Positions 8,604 through 17,501 are shown, numbered from the stretch's first letter. The stretch: DNA of 37,978 bases from Prochlorococcus sp. AG-679-P15 (GCA_003210695.1 QCUW01000007.1:1-37978); one strand, 5' to 3'. Numbers and translations are program-made. The notes: generated by a model from the sequence alone, not told the origin.

Positions 8604-8614
8604 ATATTTTTTTT

Positions 8615-9007
8615 CTAAACTGCAAAAGAGCTTCCGCAGCCACAAGTTTGAGAAGCATTAGGATTAACAAAATTGAAACCTCCTCCAATTAAATCCTTAC
8701 TAAAATCTAGTTGCATGCCGTAAATATATAAGAGACTTTTTGGGTCGCATATTACTTTGAAGGTTTGTTCGGAACTCAATGAATAATCATATACTTTATC
8801 ATCTGCATTTATTTCATCTTCAACAATAAAATCCATAGTATAACTCATACCACTACATCCTCCAGATCTTACGCCAACTCTTAGAGCTTTCTTATCAGTC
8901 TGATTCTTCAATAAAAAAGATATTTGCTCTATGGCATCATTGGTTATTAAAATTCCCTTACCATCATCTGAGGTCTTTATTTTTTCTTCTATTTTTACAT
9001 TTTCCAT
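8615..9007 (-). CDS. A-type iron-sulfur carrier (IscA/SufA/HesB family)
   Basis: A 130-residue Fe-S cluster carrier. I chose the ATG at 9007 (MENVKIEEK): the open frame extends to 9067, but those 20 extra residues are hydrophobic and unlike the family. The three conserved cysteines are present: C51 in RSGGCSG, and C122 and C124 in TCGCGSS near the C-terminus. They hold a [2Fe-2S]/[4Fe-4S] cluster or iron for transfer to client proteins. It is the first gene of the four-gene minus-strand operon and diverges from crtQ. An exact symbol (sufA, iscA, erpA) cannot be chosen from sequence alone. Confidence 0.92.
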   Translation of the reverse strand: MENVKIEEKIKTSDDGKGILITNDAIEQISFLLKNQTDKKALRVGVRSGGCSGMSYTMDFIVEDEINADDKVYDYSLSSEQTFKVICDPKSLLYIYGMQLDFSKDLIGGGFNFVNPNASQTCGCGSSFAV

Positions 9008-9089
9008 AAGTACATATAAACCTATAGTTACACTATAAAAAATATAGACAAAACATGCATATTTCAAACAATATACAAAGTTGATTTGT

Positions 9090-9095
9090 TATAAT
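9090..9095 (+). promoter_or_regulatory. Candidate -10 element for crtQ
   Basis: A perfect TATAAT 11 bases before the GTG start of the zeta-carotene desaturase gene. Transcription would start near 9101-9103, leaving an almost leaderless message. No clear -35 box is visible. The 99-base gap 9008-9106 must also hold the promoter of the divergent Fe-S carrier operon. Confidence 0.42.
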
Positions 9096-9106
9096 TTACT
9101 AAAAAA

Positions 9107-10561
9107 GTGAAAATTGCAATAATAGGTTCTGGGCTAGCTGGTTTAACAGCTGCAGTTAATTTAGTTGATGAAGGTCATGAAGTAGATATTTACGAAAGCA
9201 GATCATTCTGGGGCGGAAAAGTTGGTAGTTGGGAAGATAAAGATGGTAACCACATAGAGATGGGATTGCATGTATTTTTCTATAACTATGCAAATCTGTT
9301 TAAACTCATGAAAAAAGTTGGAGCATTAGATAATTTGCTTCCGAAAGAACATACTCATTTATTTATAAATAATGGTGGTGATTTAAAATCTTTGGATTTT
9401 AGATTTGCCTTGGGAGCTCCTTTTAACGGTCTAAAGGCTTTTTTCACTACAGAACAATTAACATGGGTAGATAAGTTAAGAAATGCATTAGCTTTGGGAA
9501 CTAGTCCGATAGTTAGAGGATTAGTAGATTACGAAGGAGCAATGAAGATAATAAGAGACTTAGATAAAATAAGCTTTAAAGAATGGTTTTTAAATCATGG
9601 CGGAAGTTTAAGAAGTCTTGAAAGAATGTGGGATCCAATCGCTTACGCGTTAGGTTTTATAAATTGTAAAGATATTTCTGCAAGATGCATGTTAACTATT
9701 TTTATGATGTTTGCATCAAAGACTGAAGCGTCTAAGCTTAATCTTTTAAAAGGATCACCTCATAAATGGCTAACACAACCAATCGTTGATTACATCTCAA
9801 AGAAAGGTTGCAAAATCCATTTAAATCATAAGATCGAAAAAATTATTTATGAAAAAGAATCTTCTTCCTACTCTGTCACCCAATTAAAAATATCGACTCC
9901 CGAGGGGCCCAAAGCTATATTTGCTGATACATTTCTCGCTGCATGTGATGTACCTGGAATTAAAAAAATAGTTCCTAAAGAATGGTATCAATTTAAAGAA
10001 TTTGAAGGTTTAAAAAAACTTAGAGCAGTTGCAGTAGCAACAATACAACTAAGATATGATGGATGGGTTACCGAATTAAAAAATGATAACAAAAGTCAGA
10101 TTCCTACAGGTTTAGATAATCTTTTATATTCCGCTGATGCATCTTTTAGTTGTTTTGCAGATTTAGCTTTAGCAAGTCCAGCAGATTATAGAAAGGAGGG
10201 AATGGGATCTCTACTCCAATGTGTTTTGACTCCAGGAGATCGTTGGATGGGTAGATCAACAGAAAGAATAACCAAAGAGATTGATGCTGAGGTACGACGT
10301 CTATTTCCTTCTTCGAAAAATCTAAAATTGCTTTGGAGTAATGTAGTACAAGTTCCACAATCACTTTATAGAGAATCTCCAGGTATGGAACCTTTTAGAC
10401 CAGATCAAAGAACTTCAATATCAAATTTCTTTATGGCAGGTAGCTATACAAAGCAAGACTATATAGATTCTATGGAGGGAGCTACTATGAGCGGTCATCT
10501 AGCAGCAGCAGCAATCCTAGATAAGAAAGCCGAGTTAGCAAAGAATCTTGCGGTTAGCTAA
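9107..10561 (+). CDS. crtQ: Zeta-carotene desaturase
   Basis: FAD-dependent desaturase that takes zeta-carotene to lycopene via neurosporene in carotenoid synthesis at the photosynthetic membrane. The 484-residue length fits. The dinucleotide-binding GSGLAG (7-12) and the following [14 protein letters not shown] are typical of plant/cyanobacterial ZDS (TIGR02732) rather than bacterial CrtI, and the C-terminal [19 protein letters not shown] is the carotenoid-desaturase FAD motif. The close relative phytoene desaturase (CrtP/PDS) is the main alternative. The start is GTG. Two bases separate its stop from the SRPBCC gene, so they form an operon. Confidence 0.93.
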   Translation: MKIAIIGSGLAGLTAAVNLVDEGHEVDIYESRSFWGGKVGSWEDKDGNHIEMGLHVFFYNYANLFKLMKKVGALDNLLPKEHTHLFINNGGDLKSLDFRFALGAPFNGLKAFFTTEQLTWVDKLRNALALGTSPIVRGLVDYEGAMKIIRDLDKISFKEWFLNHGGSLRSLERMWDPIAYALGFINCKDISARCMLTIFMMFASKTEASKLNLLKGSPHKWLTQPIVDYISKKGCKIHLNHKIEKIIYEKESSSYSVTQLKISTPEGPKAIFADTFLAACDVPGIKKIVPKEWYQFKEFEGLKKLRAVAVATIQLRYDGWVTELKNDNKSQIPTGLDNLLYSADASFSCFADLALASPADYRKEGMGSLLQCVLTPGDRWMGRSTERITKEIDAEVRRLFPSSKNLKLLWSNVVQVPQSLYRESPGMEPFRPDQRTSISNFFMAGSYTKQDYIDSMEGATMSGHLAAAAILDKKAELAKNLAVS

Positions 10562-10563
10562 CT

Positions 10564-11034
10564 ATGGGTACTTGGCTTAAACATGAAGTAATTACTATTG
10601 TAAATGCGCCATTAGATAACGTTTGGAACACTTGGAGTGATTTAGATTCTATGTCTCTGTGGATGAGCTGGATTGAATCAGTGAAAACAGTTGATCAAGA
10701 AACATCTACCTTACCTGATTTAACCGAATGGACTTTAGCTGCTAATGGATTCAAATTTAAATGGAAAGCACAAATAACAGAAAGGATTGAGAAGAACAAA
10801 TTGAAATGGAAATCTATAGGAGGATTACCAACTCAGGGATCTGTAATTTTTGAATCAAAAGGGGACTTTTCAACCTCAGTAAACTTAGCAGTTACCTATG
10901 AATTACCTAAAATGATTGCTCGATTTATGGAAGAAAAAATTCTGGGTAAAATGGTAACTAATGAATTACAAGCTAATATAAATAGGTTTCGAGATTTGGT
11001 AGAAAAAAATTATAAACATGAATTATCTAATTAA
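10564..11034 (+). CDS. SRPBCC (START/polyketide-cyclase-like) protein
   Basis: A 156-residue protein with the START-like ligand-binding fold. The N-terminal VNAPLDNVWNTWSDLDSMSLWM is the usual beta1-helix pattern, followed by alternating strands and a C-terminal amphipathic helix (NELQANINRFRDLVEK). Such proteins hold lipophilic molecules. It lies two bases after crtQ, so binding or presenting a carotenoid or related lipid is a reasonable inference without direct evidence. It overlaps the convergent hemD gene by 8 bases at the 3' ends. Confidence 0.87.
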   Translation: MGTWLKHEVITIVNAPLDNVWNTWSDLDSMSLWMSWIESVKTVDQETSTLPDLTEWTLAANGFKFKWKAQITERIEKNKLKWKSIGGLPTQGSVIFESKGDFSTSVNLAVTYELPKMIARFMEEKILGKMVTNELQANINRFRDLVEKNYKHELSN

Positions 11035-11824
11035 AAATATCTATCGCAGCATCTAACAATCCTTCAAAGGTATATTGGATCGCCTCCCTATTTACTCTAC
11101 CAAAAATTTTTTTACATGTTTTTGAAGTTTGAGGACCAATAGTCAATAACTTTGCATTATCAAGAAATGTTAACCATTCTTCCCCAAATTCTTTTTCAAG
11201 CAAAAAAGCAGAATTTAATACTGTTTTACCACTTGAAAAAACCATTGCATTAACTTTTTTGCTGGCGATAGCATTAATTGTTTCTTGAGGAATTGAATCC
11301 GGACATCTTGTTTCATAAGCAGCAACGTCTACAACACGTGAACCAGAATTCCTAAATTCATCAGCGATTAAATTCCTGCCTCCTGTTTGAACCCTTGGCA
11401 AAAAGACTCTGAGTCCATATCCTGATATCGGAAAATTTTCAATTAAACTTTCCGCTACAAATTCTGGAGGAACAAAATCAGCCTCTATACCTAAATCAAG
11501 TAGAGTTAAAGAAGTTTTCTCCCCTACTACAGCAATTTTTATTTTATTTGAACATTCTTTTAATGAAGTATTAAAATTTTTTAATCTTTCATCTACAAAC
11601 TTTATTCCATTACTACTTGAAAAAATGATCCAGTGAAAATCATTTATTTCACTTAAGGCTTCATCAAGAGGATTTAAATCATCGGGATAGCCAACATCAA
11701 TTGCTGGAAAATCAAATATTTGCGCACCCTTATTAGTAAATAATTTTTTTATATCAGATATGGTATCTTTTGATCGAGTAATAATTATTTTTTTTTGGTA
11801 CAAAGGAAGCTCAACTTTTAGCAT
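11027..11824 (-). CDS. hemD: Uroporphyrinogen-III synthase
   Basis: Cyclises hydroxymethylbilane to uroporphyrinogen III, the branch point for heme, chlorophyll and siroheme. About 265 residues, two-lobed. Recognisable pieces are IIITRSKD near the N-terminus, WIIFSSSNGIKF, the mid-region AAYETRCP, NAMVFSSGKTV and LLTIGPQTSKTCK. Sequence conservation in this family is always low, but the order of these blocks is convincing. I start at the ATG at 11824, preceded by GAGGG at Shine-Dalgarno spacing; a start at 11836 would add 4 residues. It overlaps the end of rbfA, so it is coupled to it. Confidence 0.9.
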   Translation of the reverse strand: MLKVELPLYQKKIIITRSKDTISDIKKLFTNKGAQIFDFPAIDVGYPDDLNPLDEALSEINDFHWIIFSSSNGIKFVDERLKNFNTSLKECSNKIKIAVVGEKTSLTLLDLGIEADFVPPEFVAESLIENFPISGYGLRVFLPRVQTGGRNLIADEFRNSGSRVVDVAAYETRCPDSIPQETINAIASKKVNAMVFSSGKTVLNSAFLLEKEFGEEWLTFLDNAKLLTIGPQTSKTCKKIFGRVNREAIQYTFEGLLDAAIDIFN

Positions 11825-12209
11825 TATTTCCCTCAAATTTTGAATCTTTATCTTGAGTTTTATTTTTTAATTCTTCGAGAAGCTTAAGTACTGACAATCC
11901 TTTTTCCAATACTGTATCGTCTTTGAAAGTCATTTCCGGTACTCTTCTCATTTCTACTCTTTGACCTAAAGTATGTTTGATAAAGTTTTTGGCGAGATTT
12001 AAATTATCAACAATTTCTTTTCTTATTTCCTCTTCAGCAGTTGATGTGACGTAAATCTTGCAAAATTGCAAATCTCTTGTTAAATCTACTTTTGAAATAT
12101 GAATAAAATTACTCTTTAATAGATCATTTTCCAAATCATTTTGCAATATAAGAGTTATCTCCTTTTTTAGCAAAGAAGAAACTTTTGCAATTCGATAATT
12201 ATTAGGCAT
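11811..12209 (-). CDS. rbfA: Ribosome-binding factor A
   Basis: A 132-residue KH-fold protein that binds the 30S subunit during late maturation of 16S rRNA and is needed for cold adaptation. Visible family features are RIAKVSSLLKKEITLILQND at the start, VDLTRDLQFCKIYVT in the middle and LGQRVEMRRVPEMTFKDDT near the C-terminus. The start codon overlaps the stop of the DUF751 gene (TAATG) and its 3' end overlaps hemD by 14 bases, which makes it the middle gene of a tightly coupled three-gene operon. Confidence 0.95.
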   Translation of the reverse strand: MPNNYRIAKVSSLLKKEITLILQNDLENDLLKSNFIHISKVDLTRDLQFCKIYVTSTAEEEIRKEIVDNLNLAKNFIKHTLGQRVEMRRVPEMTFKDDTVLEKGLSVLKLLEELKNKTQDKDSKFEGNNAKS

Positions 12210-12418
12210 TATGGTTGTAAGTTAATTGGATTAGTCATTGCTTTTAGCACGAAATAAACTGTTATGAACGCACTAATTACTGAAGATATTAAACCCACTA
12301 AGGTTAATGGATTTGATCTATTCTTAAACAAAGGTTCTAGTAATGCAACTAAACCTCCAGCAATAATAGAAATTAAATATTTAGGATATCTGGCAACATT
12401 AGAGAAGAATTCGCCCAT
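12209..12418 (-). CDS. DUF751 (Ycf33-like) membrane protein
   Basis: A short protein of 69 residues when started at the ATG at 12418 (MGEFFSNVARYPKYLIS), the usual family beginning; the frame allows 3 more residues. Two hydrophobic segments (about residues 14-28 and 39-60) make it a small integral membrane protein. The family is found in cyanobacteria and plastids and is related to Ycf33; its function is unknown. Its TAA overlaps the rbfA ATG as TAATG. It diverges from the GST-like gene across about 54 bases. Confidence 0.85.
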   Translation of the reverse strand: MGEFFSNVARYPKYLISIIAGGLVALLEPLFKNRSNPLTLVGLISSVISAFITVYFVLKAMTNPINLQP

Positions 12419-12472
12419 TAGCTCCACAATTAGATTACTTTTTTAGCTAAGTTTTAACAAACATTAAATAGC

Positions 12473-13198
12473 ATGATTACATTATATCAATTTAGACATA
12501 GCGCTTTTTGCTTAAAAACCAGAATGGCTCTTCAGGCCAAGAAATTACAATATAGAGTTGAAGAAGTTACCCCAGGCATAGGGCAATTTGAAATCTTCAA
12601 GATATCTGGTCAAAAACAAGTTCCAATAATTGTTGATGATAATGATCAAATTATTAGTGACTCTTCAATTATTTGCGAATATATAAATAAAAAAAATGAC
12701 AATAATCCACTATTCCCTGAAGATCCTATGTTGTTTGCGCAATGCAAATTAATAGAAGATTGGGCTGATACCACTATGGCTTCAACTTGTAGAAAAGCTC
12801 TAATTAAATCAGCAATAGAGAATCGACAACTACGAACTGCTTTACTTCCAGACGAAATACCATCTTCAGTTAAAGGATTAGTTGATAAATTACCTTTTAA
12901 AAATCTTAGTAAAATTTCTAATGTGGTTTTATCTTCTAAAGATAATTTAGAACTCCAAAAAATATTAGAGTCTTTATCCAAATCTTTAATTAATACAAAA
13001 TATATAATAGGGGATAATTTATCAATAGCTGATATTGCAATTGCAGCACAATTATCTCTTCTTAAGTTTCCAAAGTCTTCAGGACCTATTCTTTCTGGAG
13101 AAGGATGCCAAGAATATATAAACAACCCTTACCTGGAAAATCTATTTATATGGAGAAATAATTTGGAAGAATATATTTTTAGTGCTAACTCCCAATAA
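12473..13198 (+). CDS. Glutathione S-transferase-like protein
   Basis: A 241-residue soluble protein. The N-terminal thioredoxin-like domain (1-80) has ITLYQFRHSAFCLKTRMAL with C13 at the catalytic position, the conserved cis-proline in KQVPII and the glutathione gamma-Glu-binding ISDSSIICEYI. The C-terminal helical domain (about 90-235) includes the NLSIADIAIAAQL segment, the conserved GST helix-capping Asp region. It may act in detoxification, redox or deglutathionylation; the substrate cannot be read from sequence. It converges with the exported-protein gene with a 14-base 3' overlap. Confidence 0.9.
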   Translation: MITLYQFRHSAFCLKTRMALQAKKLQYRVEEVTPGIGQFEIFKISGQKQVPIIVDDNDQIISDSSIICEYINKKNDNNPLFPEDPMLFAQCKLIEDWADTTMASTCRKALIKSAIENRQLRTALLPDEIPSSVKGLVDKLPFKNLSKISNVVLSSKDNLELQKILESLSKSLINTKYIIGDNLSIADIAIAAQLSLLKFPKSSGPILSGEGCQEYINNPYLENLFIWRNNLEEYIFSANSQ

Positions 13199-13892
13199 AT
13201 TTAAAAGTTAGTTTATATTTACTAGTTTTTATTGAACGGACTGAAGGATCACCAACTTTGGATCCATATGAAGCAACATATTGCACTCCACAAATTGATG
13301 GTTTTATTGAATTATTAACTTCCAATATTTCTTCGGTACATTTTTGAAATTTACTAATTGTCTCCACCTGATTAATCCTTGAAGCACCTGGCTTATGGGC
13401 TGTTTGTATAGCTAGCTCATCTGCGAAAAAAATATCATCATCTTGGATCTGATTTCTCCCTGTAATTCTTGAATCAATATAAAAATCATCTTTTAAATAA
13501 GTAATTTGATTATTAAAAGATTGAGGATCATTTACAACTTTGATTAAGGTGTCACCAAATATTGCTTTTCCAATAGATTCAGAATTTTTTGCACGATTAC
13601 CAACAACTAAATCTGCATCATTATTAAAGAAATTTACTTTATAAATAACTGGCTCTTCTGAATCATTAATTATATCTTGAGAGGTAACAAGCCAATTCCC
13701 CTCAAACCATTTAGGATAAATTAAATCTTGAGAAATATCAGATAATTTAAAATTTGGCAAATATAATTCTGGCCATTGATTTACACGATTTTCCAAAAAC
13801 TCTCGTACGTTAGAATCTACTTGAGCAAAAGAACTTTCTAAAAAAATTCCTTGAAAAGTCAAGCAAAGAATTAATCCAAGAAGAATTTTCAT
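13185..13892 (-). CDS. Exported protein of unknown function (DUF6816-like)
   Basis: A 235-residue protein with a clear Sec signal peptide (positively charged start, hydrophobic core about 4-18, likely cleavage after SSFA near residue 23), so it is destined for the periplasm or thylakoid lumen. The mature part has WFEGNWLVTSQD and other beta-rich stretches resembling a lipocalin-like barrel. I link it tentatively to a cyanobacterial/plastid family (DUF6816). It contains two cysteines in the C-terminal half (KFQKCTEE and PSICGVQY) that could form a disulfide outside the cytoplasm. Its ATG is one base from the divergent CRR7-like ATG. Confidence 0.75.
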   Translation of the reverse strand: MKILLGLILCLTFQGIFLESSFAQVDSNVREFLENRVNQWPELYLPNFKLSDISQDLIYPKWFEGNWLVTSQDIINDSEEPVIYKVNFFNNDADLVVGNRAKNSESIGKAIFGDTLIKVVNDPQSFNNQITYLKDDFYIDSRITGRNQIQDDDIFFADELAIQTAHKPGASRINQVETISKFQKCTEEILEVNNSIKPSICGVQYVASYGSKVGDPSVRSIKTSKYKLTFKFIGS

Positions 13893-13893
13893 T

Positions 13894-14151
13894 ATGTCAA
13901 ATCCACTAATAAGAGCATCAGATCATTATGTATTATTAGAGCCAGATTCAAAAGAAAGAATTGTATCAAAGCAAGAAGCAATTTTATGGTTGAAGAATTG
14001 GCTTAGTAAGACAGAATCACAAACAATATATCAAAATATAGAAGATCCTGATCAGGAATTTTTTGAAGAATTATTGGAAAGCACTTATGAATTAGAAATA
14101 AAATTAGGATACGTCATCAAATGGTTTGCAGTAAGAATTGAACCAGATTAA
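13894..14151 (+). CDS. CRR7-like protein (NDH-1 related)
   Basis: An 85-residue soluble protein. The start HYVLLEPDSKERIVSKQEAI and the end YVIKWFAVRIEPD fit the pattern of the chlororespiratory reduction 7 (CRR7) family, which in plants is needed for assembly of the chloroplast NDH complex; cyanobacterial members are presumed to act similarly. This window also has ndhO, so the NDH-1 theme is consistent, though the two genes are not adjacent. It overlaps the convergent aroK by 4 bases and diverges from the exported-protein gene with only one base between the two ATGs. Confidence 0.75.
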   Translation: MSNPLIRASDHYVLLEPDSKERIVSKQEAILWLKNWLSKTESQTIYQNIEDPDQEFFEELLESTYELEIKLGYVIKWFAVRIEPD

Positions 14152-14705
14152 ATAATTATTTCTTTATGAATTGCATTGATTATTTTCATAGCAACTTCTT
14201 CAATATTTTCCCTTTTTACCTGAATTCTTAAATCTGCTTGGGAATACAAATTTTCTCTAGATTGAAAAATGCTCATATATAAATCATTTAGATTCTTTCC
14301 CTGAAGTAGTGGCCTGTTTTCAATTTCATTTTTCAATCTTTCAATTGCTATATCTTTGTCGAGATCTATCCAAGCAATTATTCCCTGTCTTAAAATTCCC
14401 CAATTTTCCAATTTGGTAACTATTCCTCCCCCAGTTGAGATTACTAATGAAGGAATTTTGATAGTTTCTTTGAGGCAGTTTGCTTCTAATTCACGGAAAT
14501 TATCTTCTCCTTCATCATTAAAAATTTGATTGATAGATTTTTTTGCCAACTTTTCTATTAATGAATCTAAATCAATATATTTATACTTCAATAATTCAGC
14601 CAACTTCAAACCAGTTTGTGATTTACCAGAACCCATCATTCCTATTAAAAATATGCTTCTGCCCTTGATAGTATCAACTGTTTTTTTGATAATGGATTGT
14701 TCCAT
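14148..14705 (-). CDS. aroK: Shikimate kinase
   Basis: ATP-dependent phosphorylation of shikimate in the pathway to chorismate and the aromatic amino acids, in the cytoplasm. A 185-residue P-loop kinase. Walker A is GMMGSGKS (residues 22-29), the shikimate-binding Asp lies in YIDLDSLI and the Arg in NFRELE, then comes the STGGGIV loop and the lid/adenine region with ENRPLLQG. All are in family order. The N-terminus is about 15 residues longer than E. coli AroK before the first strand. It converges with the CRR7-like gene (4-base overlap) and diverges from the PTPS gene. Confidence 0.95.
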   Translation of the reverse strand: MEQSIIKKTVDTIKGRSIFLIGMMGSGKSQTGLKLAELLKYKYIDLDSLIEKLAKKSINQIFNDEGEDNFRELEANCLKETIKIPSLVISTGGGIVTKLENWGILRQGIIAWIDLDKDIAIERLKNEIENRPLLQGKNLNDLYMSIFQSRENLYSQADLRIQVKRENIEEVAMKIINAIHKEIII

Positions 14706-14755
14706 AAAGACAAAAGCGTATTTAAAACCTTAAGATAGTATTATCGCAGACAGGT

Positions 14756-15682
14756 ATGACTTCTACACAAACCAAACCATTACATGGAAAAGGACGTGAA
14801 TGCGTCATAACTCGACGTGCCTGCTTTAGTTCTAGTCACCGTTATTGGCTACCTGAAAAAAGCCGAGAAGAAAATTTCTCTCTTTTTGGAAAGTGCAGTA
14901 TTGCACCAGGTCATGGTCATAATTATGAACTTATTGTCTCAATGGGTGGAGAACTAGACTCTGATGGAATGGTACTTAATCTCTCTGATGTAAAACATTC
15001 TATTAAAGATAAGGTTACTGGACAATTAGATTTTCGTTTTTTAAATGATGTCTGGCCTGAATTTAATGTTAATAATCAAGAGGGTATACTTCCCACAACT
15101 GAAGCATTAGTAAAGGTCATTTGGAGTCGTTTAAAGGATGATTTACCTCTTACAGGTCTAAGACTTTATGAAAACCCAAATTTATGGGCAGACTATTTTG
15201 GAAAAAACATGGAAGCATTTTTAACAGTACAAACTCATTTTGCAGCCGCTCATAGACTTGCAAAAGAAGAGATATCCTTTGATGAAAATAAAAAAATCTA
15301 TGGGAAATGTGCCAGAGTTAATGGACATGGTCATAACTATCTTGTCGATATAACTGTAAAAGGAGATATTGATAAAAGAACAGGAATGGTTTGCGACTTA
15401 TCTGCCCTCCAAGAGATAATTAATGATTTAGTTGTTGAACAACTAGATCATACTTTTCTAAATAAAGACATCGAATTTTTCCATAATTGTGTTCCAACTG
15501 CTGAAAATATAGCTTTATATATTTCTGATATTCTTAAAAAACCAATACATAACCTTGGTGCAACATTACACAAAATAAGACTCCAAGAGAGCCCAAATAA
15601 TGCTGCAGAAATTTATGTTGATCAAAAGTTAACCAATTCATTGAAGTTGAAATTTGAAAATAGTTTAGTCACACAAACTTGA
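14756..15682 (+). CDS. Two-domain 6-carboxytetrahydropterin / 6-pyruvoyltetrahydropterin synthase
   Basis: QueD/PTPS enzymes act on 7,8-dihydroneopterin triphosphate, in queuosine or pterin synthesis. The 308 residues are twice the usual 120-150 and contain two PTPS domains. Domain 2 (about 155-285) has all key residues: zinc ligands H166, H191 and H193, catalytic C185 in YGKCARVNGHGHN, D231-H232 in LDHTFLN, PTAEN and E278 near the end. Domain 1 (about 15-150) keeps zinc ligands H28, H53 and H55 and C47, but the LDH triad reads LDF (D92, F93), losing the catalytic histidine. The stop overlaps the TTG start of the next gene. Queuosine versus pterin role is open. Confidence 0.92.
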   Translation: MTSTQTKPLHGKGRECVITRRACFSSSHRYWLPEKSREENFSLFGKCSIAPGHGHNYELIVSMGGELDSDGMVLNLSDVKHSIKDKVTGQLDFRFLNDVWPEFNVNNQEGILPTTEALVKVIWSRLKDDLPLTGLRLYENPNLWADYFGKNMEAFLTVQTHFAAAHRLAKEEISFDENKKIYGKCARVNGHGHNYLVDITVKGDIDKRTGMVCDLSALQEIINDLVVEQLDHTFLNKDIEFFHNCVPTAENIALYISDILKKPIHNLGATLHKIRLQESPNNAAEIYVDQKLTNSLKLKFENSLVTQT

Positions 15683-16329
15683 CTATCCCAAGAGTAATAA
15701 TTGTTATAGCATCTAGTCTCGATGGGAGAATTGCATTTCCTGGAGGTGGAGAATCCCATCTTGGAAGTGAAGAAGATAAAAAAATGTTAAATCAAAACTT
15801 ATCAATGGTTGACGCCACCATTTTTGGTTTAGGTACTTTAAAAGCTCATCAATCAACTTACTTAATTAAAAATCTTAATGATAATGACGAAGTAAATATA
15901 TTAAAAAGACAACCAATTTCTATAGTTGCTTCAAATAGCAAAAAATTTAACAGTAATTGGAAATACTTTCGTCAACCAATTAGAAGATGGCTAATAAGCT
16001 CAAGTAAAGTTGATAATTCGTCGAATAATGACTTCGAGAAACAACTCTTTTTCGAAAATTCATGGGAGGAAACTTTAATTTCACTCAAAAAACAAGGGAT
16101 AAATGATCTAGCTCTTTTAGGAGGTGCAAAACTTATAAATTCATTTATAAAAGAGGATCTAATAACAGATATAAAAATTACAATAATTCCACGAATTATT
16201 GGAGGCAGATATACATGGATCCCTCCAGAACAAACAAATGAGATTTTTAATCTCAAAAGACTATGGGAAATAAAATCAATTATGAATTTAGTGAATAATG
16301 AAATCCATGTCCATTACAAAAAAATTTGA
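15679..16329 (+). CDS. RibD C-terminal / DHFR-like reductase
   Basis: A 216-residue NAD(P)H-dependent reductase of the RibD-C (pyrimidine reductase)/dihydrofolate-reductase fold. The N-terminal IIVIASSLDGRIAF is the standard first strand and SxDG motif, GLGTLKAH gives the GxxT loop, and ALLGGAKLINSFI is the nucleotide-binding GGxxL motif. No deaminase domain is attached, so it is not full-length RibD. The start is TTG overlapping the PTPS stop (TTGA at 15679-15682), so translation is coupled; this hints at a pterin or flavin intermediate as substrate, which is inference. It precedes the acyltransferase-like gene by 17 bases. Confidence 0.88.
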   Translation: MTIPRVIIVIASSLDGRIAFPGGGESHLGSEEDKKMLNQNLSMVDATIFGLGTLKAHQSTYLIKNLNDNDEVNILKRQPISIVASNSKKFNSNWKYFRQPIRRWLISSSKVDNSSNNDFEKQLFFENSWEETLISLKKQGINDLALLGGAKLINSFIKEDLITDIKITIIPRIIGGRYTWIPPEQTNEIFNLKRLWEIKSIMNLVNNEIHVHYKKI

Positions 16330-16346
16330 AATAGATTCAATAATAA

Positions 16347-17501
16347 ATGAACCAAAAAGTAGTTAAAGTCGAAGTCAAATTGTCAATTCAGGAAATCTCC
16401 AAGGAGATATGGAATGAATTAGCAAATGAAATCAATAATCCATTTTATGAATGGACTTGGCTTAAAAACCTTGAAATATCAAAAAGTGTTTCAAGAGAAA
16501 CTGGTTGGCAGCCTCTATATTTTGTTGCTTATAAAAATGGAGAAATATTAGGAATTGCTCCACTTTTTTTAAAAAATCATAGCTATGGAGAATTCATTTT
16601 TGACCAATCATTTGCAAGATTGGCTCAAGAGCTGAATTTAAATTATTACCCTAAATTAATTGGAATGAGTCCTTATAGTCCTGTAAATGGATATCAATTT
16701 CTTTATAAAAAAAATAATGATAAGAAAGAAATTACAAATTTACTTATAAACCATATCGAAAGCTTTGCGATTTCAAACAAAATTTTAAGTTGTAATTTTT
16801 TATATATTGATGAAAGCTGGGGCATCCATCTTAAATCTTTGGGATACCATGAATGGGTAAATTCCAGCAGTGAATGGAGGAGTAATGGAGAAAAAACGTT
16901 TGATGATTTTCTTTCTAGATTTAACTCTAATCAGAGAAAAAATATAAAAAAAGAGAGGAAATCAATCACTAAACAAGAGTTTATAGTAGAAATATTTGAT
17001 GAAGATGATATCAACCAAGAAATTCTCAAAAAAATGCATAATTTTTATGAACAACATTGTTCGAAGTGGGGAGTTTGGGGAAGTAAATATCTAACATCTA
17101 CATTTTTCGAAAAAATTATTGATAATAAAAAAAATCTTTTACTTTTTAGTGCATCTAAAAATGATTCAAAGGATATTTTTGCTATGTCGATGTGCGTTAA
17201 AAATAAAAACAACTTATGGGGTAGATATTGGGGTAGTCAAGAAGAAATATCTAATTTACATTTTGAATTATGCTACTACCAGCCAATTGAATGGGCAATA
17301 AAAAATAGTATCCATTTGTTTGATCCTGGAGCGGGTGGTAAACATAAAAGGCGGAGGGGATTCTTTGCAAAAAGCACTATTAGCTTGCATAAGTGGTTTG
17401 ACAAAAATATGGGAAATATAATTTATCCTTGGCTAAATGAAGTTAATAAACAAACCGAGATAGAAATTGATTTTGAAAATAAATCTATACCCTTTAAATA
17501 A
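16347..17501 (+). CDS. FemAB-like N-acyltransferase (DUF482, GNAT fold)
   Basis: A 384-residue protein. NPFYEWTWLKNLE near the start, PYSPVNGYQFL in the middle and the late ATPGE-like LFDPGAGGKHKRRRGF are the characteristic blocks of the DUF482/FemAB_like group (PF04339), described as peptidoglycan biosynthesis or recognition type acyltransferases. The substrate of cyanobacterial members is unknown. There is no signal peptide or membrane segment, so it is cytoplasmic. It follows the RibD-C-like gene by 17 bases and probably shares the queD-like operon. It could act on amino groups of a cell-wall or lipid precursor; that is inference. Confidence 0.88.
   Translation: MNQKVVKVEVKLSIQEISKEIWNELANEINNPFYEWTWLKNLEISKSVSRETGWQPLYFVAYKNGEILGIAPLFLKNHSYGEFIFDQSFARLAQELNLNYYPKLIGMSPYSPVNGYQFLYKKNNDKKEITNLLINHIESFAISNKILSCNFLYIDESWGIHLKSLGYHEWVNSSSEWRSNGEKTFDDFLSRFNSNQRKNIKKERKSITKQEFIVEIFDEDDINQEILKKMHNFYEQHCSKWGVWGSKYLTSTFFEKIIDNKKNLLLFSASKNDSKDIFAMSMCVKNKNNLWGRYWGSQEEISNLHFELCYYQPIEWAIKNSIHLFDPGAGGKHKRRRGFFAKSTISLHKWFDKNMGNIIYPWLNEVNKQTEIEIDFENKSIPFK

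Noticed and set aside
12646-13125. A 159-codon open frame on the minus strand inside the GST-like gene
   Set aside because: It lies entirely antisense to a gene with clear family motifs, has no recognisable domain, and long antisense frames are common in AT-rich coding DNA.
15972-16256. A 94-codon minus-strand frame inside the RibD-C-like gene
   Set aside because: Antisense to conserved reductase motifs, no independent support.
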